Translations under genes and position numbers: made by a program
Notes under the pieces: generated by a model
Database searches by the model: none
What the model saw: only the letters and a program-made list of their open reading frames with translations
What the model was told of the DNA's origin: nothing
From: an uncultured Woeseiaceae bacterium
GTDB lineage: Bacteria > Pseudomonadota > Gammaproteobacteria > Woeseiales > Woeseiaceae
DNA length: 5,514 nt
Direction of reading: 5' to 3'
Assembly: GCA_947259435.1 (NCBI GenBank)
Contig: CAMYMP010000382.1
Location: 1-5,514, forward strand
Shown: piece by piece, positions 1 to 5,514 of the stretch
Position numbering within the stretch: position 1 is the stretch's first letter
Layout: the number at the start of each line of letters is the position of its first letter

Positions 1-32
1 AGCGATGTCTGCGGGGGTTCGGGCGGGCCCTG

Positions 33-455
33 CTAGCCGGATGGCGGAGGATAGGCATCGAATACGGGCAATTCGCTGTTATCACACGACCACTCGGCGC
101 GTGAGCCGTCCATGATGCGCGCTTGCGGGAGCACACCGGGCTCCCTGTCGAGCGAACCGGCCGGCACGACGGCGATGCTGTTGTCGGGAGCGACCCGCGG
201 CATCGGGCTGCCGCAGTTGCCACAGAATACCGCCACGAACCGTTTTGCTTCCGGGACCTTGTAGCTTTTCAGCAGATTTTCGCCGGCAGTCCATTTGACC
301 GACTCCGGCGTCATGATGATATTGCTGGCATGGCCGGTTCCGGTCGCCTTGCGGCACCGCGAACAATGGCAGTGAAAGAAGGATCTGGATGTCCCGGTAA
401 TCTCGTAGGCAACGGAACCGCACAGGCAGCTGCCCGACAGACTTAGGTCGCTCAT
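33..455 (-). CDS. GFA/CENP-V domain zinc-binding protein
   Basis: This encodes a 140-residue protein of the GFA family (glutathione-dependent formaldehyde-activating enzyme / centromere protein V fold). It shows the full set of family cysteines: C10 and C12 in GSCLCGSVAYE, C29, C31 and C34 in HCHCSRCRKATG, and C78 and C81 in FCGNCGSP. In known members these bind two zinc ions. It lies whole within the family's usual length, with no signal peptide or membrane segment, so it should be cytoplasmic. I chose the ATG at 453-455 because a strong GGAGG lies 5 bases upstream. The in-frame ATG at 465-467 would add MEGE but has no good ribosome site, and the GGAGG would fall inside the coding sequence. 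It is the last visible gene of the leftward group, 54 bases after the cysteine-rich gene. The true substrate is unknown: most family members are not proven formaldehyde enzymes, so only the fold is claimed. Confidence 0.88.
   Translation of the reverse strand: MSDLSLSGSCLCGSVAYEITGTSRSFFHCHCSRCRKATGTGHASNIIMTPESVKWTAGENLLKSYKVPEAKRFVAVFCGNCGSPMPRVAPDNSIAVVPAGSLDREPGVLPQARIMDGSRAEWSCDNSELPVFDAYPPPSG
447..451 (-). other. Placeholder for N-terminal codons after the chosen GFA start
   Basis: The codons directly after the ATG at 453-455 (Ser-Asp) lead into the LSLSGSCLCG start of the GFA domain. The domain therefore begins within ten residues of this start, as is usual for the family, which supports the shorter start over the one at 465-467. 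Confidence 0.3.
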
Positions 456-458
456 CTC

Positions 459-464
459 GCCCTC
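459..464 (-). promoter_or_regulatory. Ribosome binding site of the GFA gene
   Basis: On the minus strand, GGAGG(G) lies directly after the upstream in-frame ATG and about 5 bases before the ATG at 453-455. It is the strongest Shine-Dalgarno match I see in the window and is the reason for choosing the shorter 140-residue form of the GFA protein. Confidence 0.65.
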
Positions 465-509
465 CATCGAATAGAACGATCATAGCGTATTGCCAACGTT
501 CCGGGAGTT

Positions 510-872
510 TTACGCCCAATGCGAACGGGCGTGCAGAAAGTGGCGCGCCTCGCGCAGCCAGGTACATGTCTCGCAATCGCACGACCGGGAATGGCTGGTT
601 CTGGTGCGCAGATATTCTTCGGCAGTCTGCAGCGCGTCAACGAGTTGTTCGACGGATCCCGCGTCGGTCGAAGACGTACGCTCGTGGTTTAGCCACTGAC
701 AGGCCTCACCGAATTCGCAGCTCGTGCAATTCGTCGAATTCTCGTCGAAGCGACCAGCGAAGTCGCAATGCGTGAAATCGACATTACGTACAATAAACAG
801 GCGGGGAAAGTCGAGTAGCTCGGACAGATAGCCTGTAATCGTCCGGGAGAAATTTGGAGTCAAAGTTGTCAT
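510..872 (-). CDS. Cysteine-rich hypothetical protein
   Basis: This is a 120-residue protein that I do not recognise. It contains seven cysteines, six of them in two clusters: C49, C52 and C58 in CTSCEFGEACQW, and C98, C100 and C103 in CDCETCTWLREAR; C36 stands alone. Each cluster ends in a Cys-x-Trp-Leu motif (C58-Q-W-L and C103-T-W-L), which suggests a paired metal-binding or redox site. The segment between them (about residues 66-92) looks helical (VEQLVDALQTAEEYL). No signal peptide or membrane segment is visible. It begins 17 bases after the ilvB stop on the same strand, so it is probably co-transcribed with ilvB, although no clear Shine-Dalgarno precedes its ATG. The clustered Cys-x-x-Cys patterns and the operon-like spacing support a real gene rather than a chance reading frame. 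Function is not assigned; metal binding is an inference from the cysteines only. Confidence 0.68.
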   Translation of the reverse strand: MTTLTPNFSRTITGYLSELLDFPRLFIVRNVDFTHCDFAGRFDENSTNCTSCEFGEACQWLNHERTSSTDAGSVEQLVDALQTAEEYLRTRTSHSRSCDCETCTWLREARHFLHARSHWA

Positions 873-889
873 TTTGGCGTTGCGGCCGG

Positions 890-2803
890 TCAGAACATCT
901 CGCTCGGGTCAGGTTGATCGTCAGCTGGCTTGCTGCGGCTCTTGATGAAATCGCCCGTAATCATCTTGTCATAGCTGAGCCCGGGGCCGACCATCGGGTA
1001 GACGCCGGCATCCGGATCTATGATGACTTCAAGAAATGCGGGGCCATCGAATTCCATAAACTCTTTGACGACTTTTCGCAGGTCTTCGTTCCTGTCGAGC
1101 TTTTTCGCGAATCTGAAACCGTCTGCCTCGGCGGCCTTGACGAAGTCCTTGCTGTGCAGTGACTTGTCACTGCCCGACATCCGGCTGTCGTAGTAGAGTT
1201 TCTGCCACTGCCGCACCATGCCGTCGCCGAAATTGTTCAGCACAACGACTTTGATGGGCAGCTTGTAGGTTGTAGCCGTCTCCAATTCGCCAATGTTCAT
1301 TCGAATGCTCGCGTCGCCGTCAATATCAACAACAATGCGGTCAGGTCTTGCGAACTGCGCGCCAATGGCTGCGGGCAATCCGAAACCCATCGTGCCCATG
1401 CTGCCCGATGTGAGCCAGAGCCTCGGTTCACGATAGTCGAAATACTGTGCGGCCCACATTTGATGTTGGCCAACGCCCGTGGAAATGATGGCTTCACCTT
1501 TCGCGTGCCGATTGATTTCCTCGATAACGGCGTAAGGCTGTATCAAATTGCTGTTGCGATCGTAGTTCAGGCAGTACTCTTTCTTGAGGTGGGCGATCTC
1601 CTCGTGCCAGCTCGAATAGTCCTTGCTGAACTCTATGCGCCTGCCGTAATCGAGCAGATCGCTCAAGTCGCGCGCGAGAATTCCAATGTGATGCCAGTTG
1701 GCGCGTTTGACCTTGCCGATCTCTGCGATGTCGACATCGAAATGGGCGATATTTTTCGCCCTGGGGGCGAAGCTGTCCGGATCACCAGCGACGCGGTCGT
1801 CGAAGCGCGCACCAACGGTGATCAGGAAGTCGCAGTCCTCGACAGCGTAGTTGGCAGAAGCGATGCCGTGCATACCGAGCATGTGCAGCGCGAGCCGGTG
1901 CGTCGTGTCGCTGGCGCCCAGTGCCATGAGTGTCGTTGTGACCGGTATGCCATACTCATTGGCAAAACGACGCAAAGGCTTGGCCGCGTTTGCGTTGATA
2001 ACGCCGCCGCCGGCGTAGATCAGCGGTCGCTCCGATTGTGCGAGCATTTTGTAGAACCGCTCGCTCAAATCGTCGCTCAGATGGTTTTCGGCGACAGAGT
2101 TCAGGCGTCTGTGATAACCGACCAGCGGCAGCAAACCCTGGCCGTTGAAGTCACCTTCCCAGTTCTGGATATCTTTCGGGATGTCGACGACGACCGGGCC
2201 TGGCCGACCGGTCCGTGCCAGTTCGAAGGCACTGCGCATGGTTGCCTCGAGCTTATTCGCATCGGTAACCAGGAAAATGTGTTTTGCGACCGCACCCATG
2301 ATGGCCGAGACGGGAGCCTCCTGGAATGCGTCGGTGCCAATCGCTGCAGTTGGGACCTGCCCGCAGATCACGACGATCGGCACCGAGTCGGCCATGCAGT
2401 CGCGAACCGGCGTCACCGTATTGGTCGCACCGGGGCCGGAAGTCACCATGACGACGCCGACTTTGCCGCTTGCCCGCGCATAACCCGACGCCATAAATCC
2501 GGCACCCTGTTCGTTAGCGGGCACGATCAGCGGCATTGCGGCCTTGCCGGCATCCGTCTTGTGGGTATCGTTGTAGCGAAAGACAGCGTCGTAGGTCGGC
2601 AGGATCGCGCCACCGCTGTAGCCGAAGATCGTGTCGACGCCTTCGTCAGCCAGCACCTGGACGACCATATCGGCGCCGGTCATCCGCGCGCCCGTGAGCG
2701 GATGCCGGTTGCTTTGCTTGCTTGTGGCCTGTTCGTTCACGATGCCGTGGTGTGTTACGTAAGTTACGGATTTTCCGCGAGTGTTTACTAATTCTTGGTG
2801 CAT
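890..2803 (-). CDS. ilvB: Acetolactate synthase, large (catalytic) subunit
   Basis: This is the thiamine-diphosphate and FAD enzyme that condenses two pyruvates to 2-acetolactate, or pyruvate with 2-oxobutyrate to 2-aceto-2-hydroxybutyrate, opening valine, leucine and isoleucine synthesis. The N-terminal ThDP domain runs from about residue 41 (MTGADMVVQ) and contains the catalytic Glu98 in NEQGAG and VTSGPGATN at 120-128. The central FAD-binding domain covers about 240-390 (YAGGGVIN, GARFDDRV at 331-338). The C-terminal ThDP domain holds the metal-binding motif at 495-524 (DGDAS ... NN) followed by GMVRQWQ at 528-534. The product has 637 residues, longer than the usual 550-590, because of an extended N-terminus, an insertion near 76-92 and a charged C-terminal tail. 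The ATG at 2801-2803 is the first possible start, since an in-frame TGA lies just upstream; GTG at 2738-2740 and ATG at 2681-2683 are alternatives. The partner gene ilvH is divergent. Symbol ilvB is used generically; ilvI or ilvG are equally possible names. Confidence 0.95.
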   Translation of the reverse strand: MHQELVNTRGKSVTYVTHHGIVNEQATSKQSNRHPLTGARMTGADMVVQVLADEGVDTIFGYSGGAILPTYDAVFRYNDTHKTDAGKAAMPLIVPANEQGAGFMASGYARASGKVGVVMVTSGPGATNTVTPVRDCMADSVPIVVICGQVPTAAIGTDAFQEAPVSAIMGAVAKHIFLVTDANKLEATMRSAFELARTGRPGPVVVDIPKDIQNWEGDFNGQGLLPLVGYHRRLNSVAENHLSDDLSERFYKMLAQSERPLIYAGGGVINANAAKPLRRFANEYGIPVTTTLMALGASDTTHRLALHMLGMHGIASANYAVEDCDFLITVGARFDDRVAGDPDSFAPRAKNIAHFDVDIAEIGKVKRANWHHIGILARDLSDLLDYGRRIEFSKDYSSWHEEIAHLKKEYCLNYDRNSNLIQPYAVIEEINRHAKGEAIISTGVGQHQMWAAQYFDYREPRLWLTSGSMGTMGFGLPAAIGAQFARPDRIVVDIDGDASIRMNIGELETATTYKLPIKVVVLNNFGDGMVRQWQKLYYDSRMSGSDKSLHSKDFVKAAEADGFRFAKKLDRNEDLRKVVKEFMEFDGPAFLEVIIDPDAGVYPMVGPGLSYDKMITGDFIKSRSKPADDQPDPSEMF

Positions 2804-2883
2804 TGCAATACTCGATCAACTGGGCCACCATCCGCGAATACGAGGCCGAACCGGTCTCAATCGAATGAATTGAGCTAGATACC
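2804..2883. promoter_or_regulatory. Divergent intergenic region between ilvB and ilvH
   Basis: These 80 bases separate the starts of the leftward ilvB group and the rightward ilvH-proB-proA group, so promoters for both directions should lie here or inside the first codons of ilvB. I could not identify a convincing -35/-10 pair on either strand. There is no leader peptide rich in Ile, Val or Leu codons and no terminator-like hairpin with a T run, so classical ilv attenuation is not supported. A short inverted repeat is annotated separately. Confidence 0.55.
2856..2874 (+). repeat. Inverted repeat overlapping the ilvH ribosome site
   Basis: Six-base arms CTCAAT (2856-2861) and ATTGAG (2869-2874) are perfect reverse complements around a 7-base spacer. 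The right arm contains the only Shine-Dalgarno-like bases before ilvH (TTGAG, 9 bases from the ATG). It could be an operator for a dimeric regulator, or an RNA hairpin masking the ribosome site. A six-base arm can also arise by chance. Confidence 0.35.
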
Positions 2884-3015
2884 ATGCGACACGCAATATC
2901 AGTCCTCTTGCAGAATGAAGTCGGTGCGCTGACGCGCATGACCGGGATGTTTTCTTCACGCGGCTACAATATTGATACGCTCAATGTTGCACCAACCGAC
3001 GATCCAACGGTTTCT

Positions 3016-3021
3016 CGGTAA
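3016..3021 (+). other. ilvH: Frameshift site in ilvH (CGG followed by TAA)
   Basis: The CGG codon for Arg45 is followed directly by TAA. If the final G of CGG were present twice, the reading would be CGG GTA ACG, giving Ser-Arg-Val-Thr-Ile-Val, which is the expected family sequence at this position. No canonical -1 slippery heptamer precedes it, so programmed frameshifting is not supported by the sequence. Confidence 0.85.
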
Positions 3022-3026
3022 CGATC

Positions 3027-3404
3027 GTGATTTCGGGCTCCGATGCGGCAATCGAACAACTCAATTCACAGCTCGCAAAGCTGGTCGATGTCGTCAACAT
3101 CCATGACATGACGCTCGGTGATCACTTCGAGCGGGAATTGGCCATCGTCAAGCTGAAGCTGTCGACGGGCGGTCTTGCCAAGGCACTCGCGTTTGCGAAA
3201 AAACACGGTGCGGAGATCCTCGATGAGGCGCAGGTCAGCTGTACGATCCAGCTTACGGGTCGCGTCGGTGAGATCGATGCATTTGTTGTGGAGGCTGGCC
3301 AGATCGGCGATCTCTCTGCCGTGGCGCGAAGTGGCAGCGTCGCGGTGTCGAAAGGAGAGGTGGCGCTGTCGTCGTTTGATGCACACCATCATCTGTCTGC
3401 GTAG
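3027..3404 (+). CDS. ilvH: Open C-terminal part of acetolactate synthase small subunit
   Basis: This is the part of ilvH that remains open after the frameshift: 125 residues from a GTG at 3027, only 5 bases after the premature TAA, so translation could in principle restart here. It contains the end of the ACT domain (ISGSDAAIEQLNSQLAKLVDVVNI) and the whole C-terminal domain (LAIVKLKL, EILDEAQVSCTIQLTGRVGEIDAF, VARSGSVAVSKGE). It lacks the first beta-alpha-beta unit carrying most valine-binding residues. If made alone, it might still contact the large subunit but should not respond normally to valine; that is inference. An automatic annotation might report only this piece as ilvH. No Shine-Dalgarno stands before the GTG, so it is best treated as part of the longer gene. 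Confidence 0.6.
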   Translation: MISGSDAAIEQLNSQLAKLVDVVNIHDMTLGDHFERELAIVKLKLSTGGLAKALAFAKKHGAEILDEAQVSCTIQLTGRVGEIDAFVVEAGQIGDLSAVARSGSVAVSKGEVALSSFDAHHHLSA

Positions 3405-3407
3405 CTG

Positions 3408-4529
3408 ATGTCGGGGTTCGTGCTGTCCGAGTACCGCCGCCTGGTGATCAAAGTCGGCTCATCGCTGTTGATCGGCGACGATGGACATGTACACCGGCGC
3501 TGGCTCGAAGGACTTGCCGAGGACATTGCAATATTGCAGGGCAAAGGTCACGAAGTCCTGATCGTTTCATCCGGTGCAATTGCGATCGGCAGTGCTGTCC
3601 TGCATATCAATAAGAGCCGGGCGCGACTCGAAGAACTTCAGGCGGCGGCGGCAGCCGGGCAAGTACAGCTCGTGCATGCGTACCAGGAGGCCCTGGGCGT
3701 AAACGGTATCGCGGCAGCGCAGGTCCTGTTGACACCGGAAGACACAGAGAATCGGCGCCGTTTTCTGAATGCCCGCGGAACGCTGCTAAAACTTCTCGAA
3801 CACTCCGTTGTACCGATCGTTAACGAGAACGACACCGTAGCGACCGAGGAGATTCGCTACGGGGATAACGATCGCCTTGCTGCGCGGGTCGCACAGCTGA
3901 TAATGGCTGATGCGCTCATTTTGCTGTCCGACGTCGATGGGCTGTACACGGCCGATCCCGGAAGTGACGCCACTGCTGAACACATCCCCGAAGTCCGCAA
4001 GATAAGCGAGGACATTCTCGGCATGGCCGGCGAAACGCGTTCCGATATCGGCAGCGGCGGCATGGCAACAAAAGTACAGGCAGCGCGTATTGCAACGCAC
4101 GCCGGGTGCTCAACGGTTATCACGAGCGGCGTAATCGACCGGCCGCTCGAGACATTAGCCGCCGGCGGCCGTTGTACCGTATTTCGCGCCGAGGGCACGC
4201 CTGCGGCCGCCCGCAAGCAGTGGCTTGCAGGCGTTCTCGAGGTGCGTGGTGAACTGCGCCTCGATGACGGTGCTGTCAGCGCACTCAACGATGGCAAGAG
4301 CCTGTTGCCCGTCGGCGTCGTGGACGTTGTCGGCAATTTCCGGCGTGGCGACGTCGTCACGTTGGTAAACAGCTCCGGAAACGAACTCGGCCGCGGCCTT
4401 GCCGAGTATTCCGATGATGAAGCTGTTCGCATCATCGGCTGCCATTCCGAACAAATCGAGGAGCGGCTGGGTTACCGTGGTCGTTCGGTAATGGTGCATC
4501 GCGATGAACTGGTGTTATTCGAAAAATGA
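3408..4529 (+). CDS. proB: Glutamate 5-kinase
   Basis: ProB phosphorylates L-glutamate with ATP to gamma-glutamyl phosphate, the first and normally proline-inhibited step of proline synthesis. The 373-residue product (367 in E. coli) has the amino-acid kinase domain at about 8-260: VIKVGSSLL with Lys15, SSGAIAIG with Ser55, QAAAAAGQ at 78-85, VNENDTVATEE with Asp142, YGDNDRLAARVA with Asn154, LLSDVDGLYTADP, and GSGGMATKVQAA with Lys222. These match E. coli K10, S50, D137, N149 and K217 with a constant offset of five. A C-terminal PUA domain (about 275-370) contains LPVGVVDVVGNFRRGDVV. ATG 3408 lies 3 bases after the ilvH stop and has no good Shine-Dalgarno, so translational coupling to ilvH is likely; GTG at 3420 is an alternative start. 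The stop overlaps the proA start. All key residues are intact, so the enzyme should be active. Confidence 0.96.
   Translation: MSGFVLSEYRRLVIKVGSSLLIGDDGHVHRRWLEGLAEDIAILQGKGHEVLIVSSGAIAIGSAVLHINKSRARLEELQAAAAAGQVQLVHAYQEALGVNGIAAAQVLLTPEDTENRRRFLNARGTLLKLLEHSVVPIVNENDTVATEEIRYGDNDRLAARVAQLIMADALILLSDVDGLYTADPGSDATAEHIPEVRKISEDILGMAGETRSDIGSGGMATKVQAARIATHAGCSTVITSGVIDRPLETLAAGGRCTVFRAEGTPAAARKQWLAGVLEVRGELRLDDGAVSALNDGKSLLPVGVVDVVGNFRRGDVVTLVNSSGNELGRGLAEYSDDEAVRIIGCHSEQIEERLGYRGRSVMVHRDELVLFEK
4526..4529 (+). other. proB-proA ATGA stop/start overlap
   Basis: The proB stop TGA (4527-4529) is embedded in the proA start ATG (4526-4528). No Shine-Dalgarno stands close before this ATG, so proA translation probably depends on ribosomes finishing proB. 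Confidence 0.8.
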
Positions 4530-5514
4530 TTGCTGAGACGATGAATGCCATGGGCGTGGCCGCGCGCCGCGCGGCTGCTACGCTGGCGATGACGAGCAAC
4601 GAAGATCGCAATGGCGCGCTCCTGGCAGCGGCCAGCGCAATTCGCAAGCGCAGCCGCGAGATTCTCGCGGCTAATTCGTCCGACATGGGCGAGGCCAGGG
4701 AACGTGGTCTGAGCCCGGCATTGCTCGACCGACTGATGCTCGATGCCGAACGTATCGAAGGCATGGCTTCCGGTATCGAGGCCGTGGCCGGACTTTCGGA
4801 TCCGCTGGGCCGCGTGATTGCGGAGTGGGACCGGCCCAACGGTCTGTCGATACAGCGCGTAACTGTTCCACTTGGCGTGATCGGCATCATTTACGAAAGT
4901 CGGCCCAATGTGACCGCCGATGCGGCTGCTCTTTGCCTGAAGTCGGGCAATGCGTGCATCCTGCGCGGTGGCTCCGAAAGCTTCCACTCGAGCCGCGCGA
5001 TCTATCAGTGCCTGCGCGAAGGCCTTTCCGTGGCCGGGTTCGATGCGGACGCCGTGCAGATGGTGGCGACAACGGATCGCGACGCCGTGGGTTACCTGCT
5101 GTCGTCGATGGGACAGTGGCTGGATGTTGTCGTGCCGCGTGGCGGCAAGAGCCTGATCAAGCGGGTGCAGGAGGAGGCACGGGTGCCGGTCATCGGGCAT
5201 CTCGAAGGAATATGCCACGTCTATTTGCACGAAGCCGCCGACCCGGACATGGCGCGGGACATCGTGCTGAACGCGAAAATGCGTCGGACCGGGATCTGCG
5301 GCGCCGCGGAGACCGTGCTTGTCGATCGTGCCGCGGCCGAACGCGTGCTGCCCGCGGTGGCGGTGGCGCTCGGTGATGCGGGCTGCGAGATTCGTGGTGA
5401 CGATGAGGTGCGCGCAATCGTACCGTCGGCATCAGCGGCAACGCAGGACGACTGGTCGACCGAGTATCTTGATGCGGTTATTTCGATTCGCGTCGTCGAC
5501 GATATCGATCAGGC
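4526..5514 (+). CDS. proA: Gamma-glutamyl phosphate reductase, 3' end beyond window
   Basis: ProA reduces gamma-glutamyl phosphate with NADPH to glutamate-5-semialdehyde, the second step of proline synthesis, and belongs to the aldehyde dehydrogenase superfamily. The frame stays open from ATG 4526 to the window edge, giving 329 complete codons of the roughly 420 usual in the family; the missing part is simply cut by the window. Visible signatures are VPLGVIGIIYESRPNVTADA (Glu124-Asn128 within), the cofactor-region stretch GNACILRGGSES at 141-152, VPRGGKSLI near 203-211, HLEGICHVY, and the catalytic Cys258 in MRRTGICGAAET. The start shares ATGA with the proB stop, which indicates translational coupling and matches the handover of an unstable acyl phosphate from ProB. 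In-frame ATGs at 4541 and 4550 are alternatives, and a GAGA precedes 4541, but the coupled start is preferred. No lesion is seen. Confidence 0.95.
   Translation, partial: MIAETMNAMGVAARRAAATLAMTSNEDRNGALLAAASAIRKRSREILAANSSDMGEARERGLSPALLDRLMLDAERIEGMASGIEAVAGLSDPLGRVIAEWDRPNGLSIQRVTVPLGVIGIIYESRPNVTADAAALCLKSGNACILRGGSESFHSSRAIYQCLREGLSVAGFDADAVQMVATTDRDAVGYLLSSMGQWLDVVVPRGGKSLIKRVQEEARVPVIGHLEGICHVYLHEAADPDMARDIVLNAKMRRTGICGAAETVLVDRAAAERVLPAVAVALGDAGCEIRGDDEVRAIVPSASAATQDDWSTEYLDAVISIRVVDDIDQ

Larger units (their letters stand above)
2884..3404 (+). pseudogene. ilvH: Acetolactate synthase small (regulatory) subunit, frameshifted
   Basis: IlvH activates the large subunit and confers valine feedback inhibition through an N-terminal ACT domain. 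Reading starts at ATG 2884 ([16 protein letters not shown]) and is typical of the family through SRGYNID and [10 protein letters not shown], keeping Asn11, Gly14 and Asn29, which line the valine site in E. coli IlvH. After residue 45 (CGG at 3016-3018) a TAA at 3019-3021 stops this frame. The frame one base back continues at once with VTIVISGSD, then KLVDV, HFERELAIVKLKL, and ends with VARSGSVAVSKGE, all as expected. One missing G near 3017-3018 explains everything; repaired, the protein would be about 173 residues against 163 in E. coli. No other damage is seen, so a sequence error or recent mutation is more likely than an old pseudogene. The gene is followed 3 bases later by proB, and weak TTGAG precedes the ATG. 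Confidence 0.88.

Noticed and set aside
1..32. Terminator downstream of the GFA gene
   Set aside because: The 32 bases are G/C-rich but show no clear stem-loop with a T run, and the window ends there.
479..484. TATGAT on the minus strand as a -10 box for the GFA gene
   Set aside because: The -10 match is good and the distance to the start is plausible, but no -35 element stands about 17 bases upstream; the TTGGCA nearby is only 6 bases away.
1460..2791. Long 443-residue open frame on the plus strand opposite ilvB
   Set aside because: It lies entirely antisense to the well-supported ilvB, has no recognisable motifs, and is a typical by-product of GC-rich codon use.
2815..2868. Open plus-strand stretch ending in TGA just before ilvH (reads NWATIREYEAEPVSIE) as a leftover upstream gene
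   Set aside because: Upstream it runs only into the antisense frame of ilvB, has no start with a ribosome site, and matches no family I recognise.
2804..2883. ilv leader peptide and attenuator
   Set aside because: There is no short frame rich in Ile, Val or Leu codons and no hairpin followed by a T run in the 80 bases.
3007..3021. Programmed -1 frameshifting in ilvH
   Set aside because: Re-reading one base at CGG would give the right product, but the site lacks an X-XXY-YYZ slippery heptamer and the family is not known for recoding; a missing base is simpler.
4472..5230. 252-residue open frame on the minus strand opposite proB/proA
   Set aside because: It is antisense to intact, motif-rich proB and proA, has no family signature or convincing start, and is best explained as a shadow.

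Overview
The window is a compact bacterial chromosomal segment of housekeeping amino-acid metabolism: branched-chain and proline biosynthesis plus two small accessory genes. Base composition looks moderately GC-rich (judged by eye, not counted). The protein sequences point to a proteobacterium. IlvH starts with a typical [11 protein letters not shown] segment, proB-proA are adjacent and overlap as ATGA, and the ProA catalytic motif (RRTGICGAAET) resembles versions I associate with alphaproteobacteria. The class cannot be fixed from this window.

Layout. A leftward group (minus strand) reads ilvB-type acetolactate synthase large subunit (890-2803), then a 120-residue cysteine-rich protein of unknown function (510-872), then a GFA/CENP-V-type zinc protein (33-455). 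An 80-base divergent intergenic region (2804-2883) separates it from a rightward group (plus strand): ilvH acetolactate synthase small subunit (2884-3404), proB glutamate 5-kinase (3408-4529) and proA gamma-glutamyl phosphate reductase (4526 to beyond the window end). The rightward genes are packed tightly: 3 bases between ilvH and proB, and a 4-base overlap between proB and proA. They very likely form one transcript.

How the genes work together. IlvB and IlvH should form acetohydroxyacid synthase, the first common step to valine, leucine and isoleucine, with IlvH carrying the valine-feedback ACT domain. ProB and ProA convert glutamate to glutamate-5-semialdehyde for proline. Catalytic and regulatory subunits of one enzyme are transcribed in opposite directions here, and the regulatory subunit is in the proline operon.

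The most notable anomaly is that ilvH is broken by an apparent single-base deletion near 3017-3018, which puts a TAA after residue 45. The downstream frame continues with perfect family similarity and no other damage, so this is either a sequencing or assembly error or a very recent mutation. I found no RNA gene, mobile element, CRISPR array or other obvious novel system.
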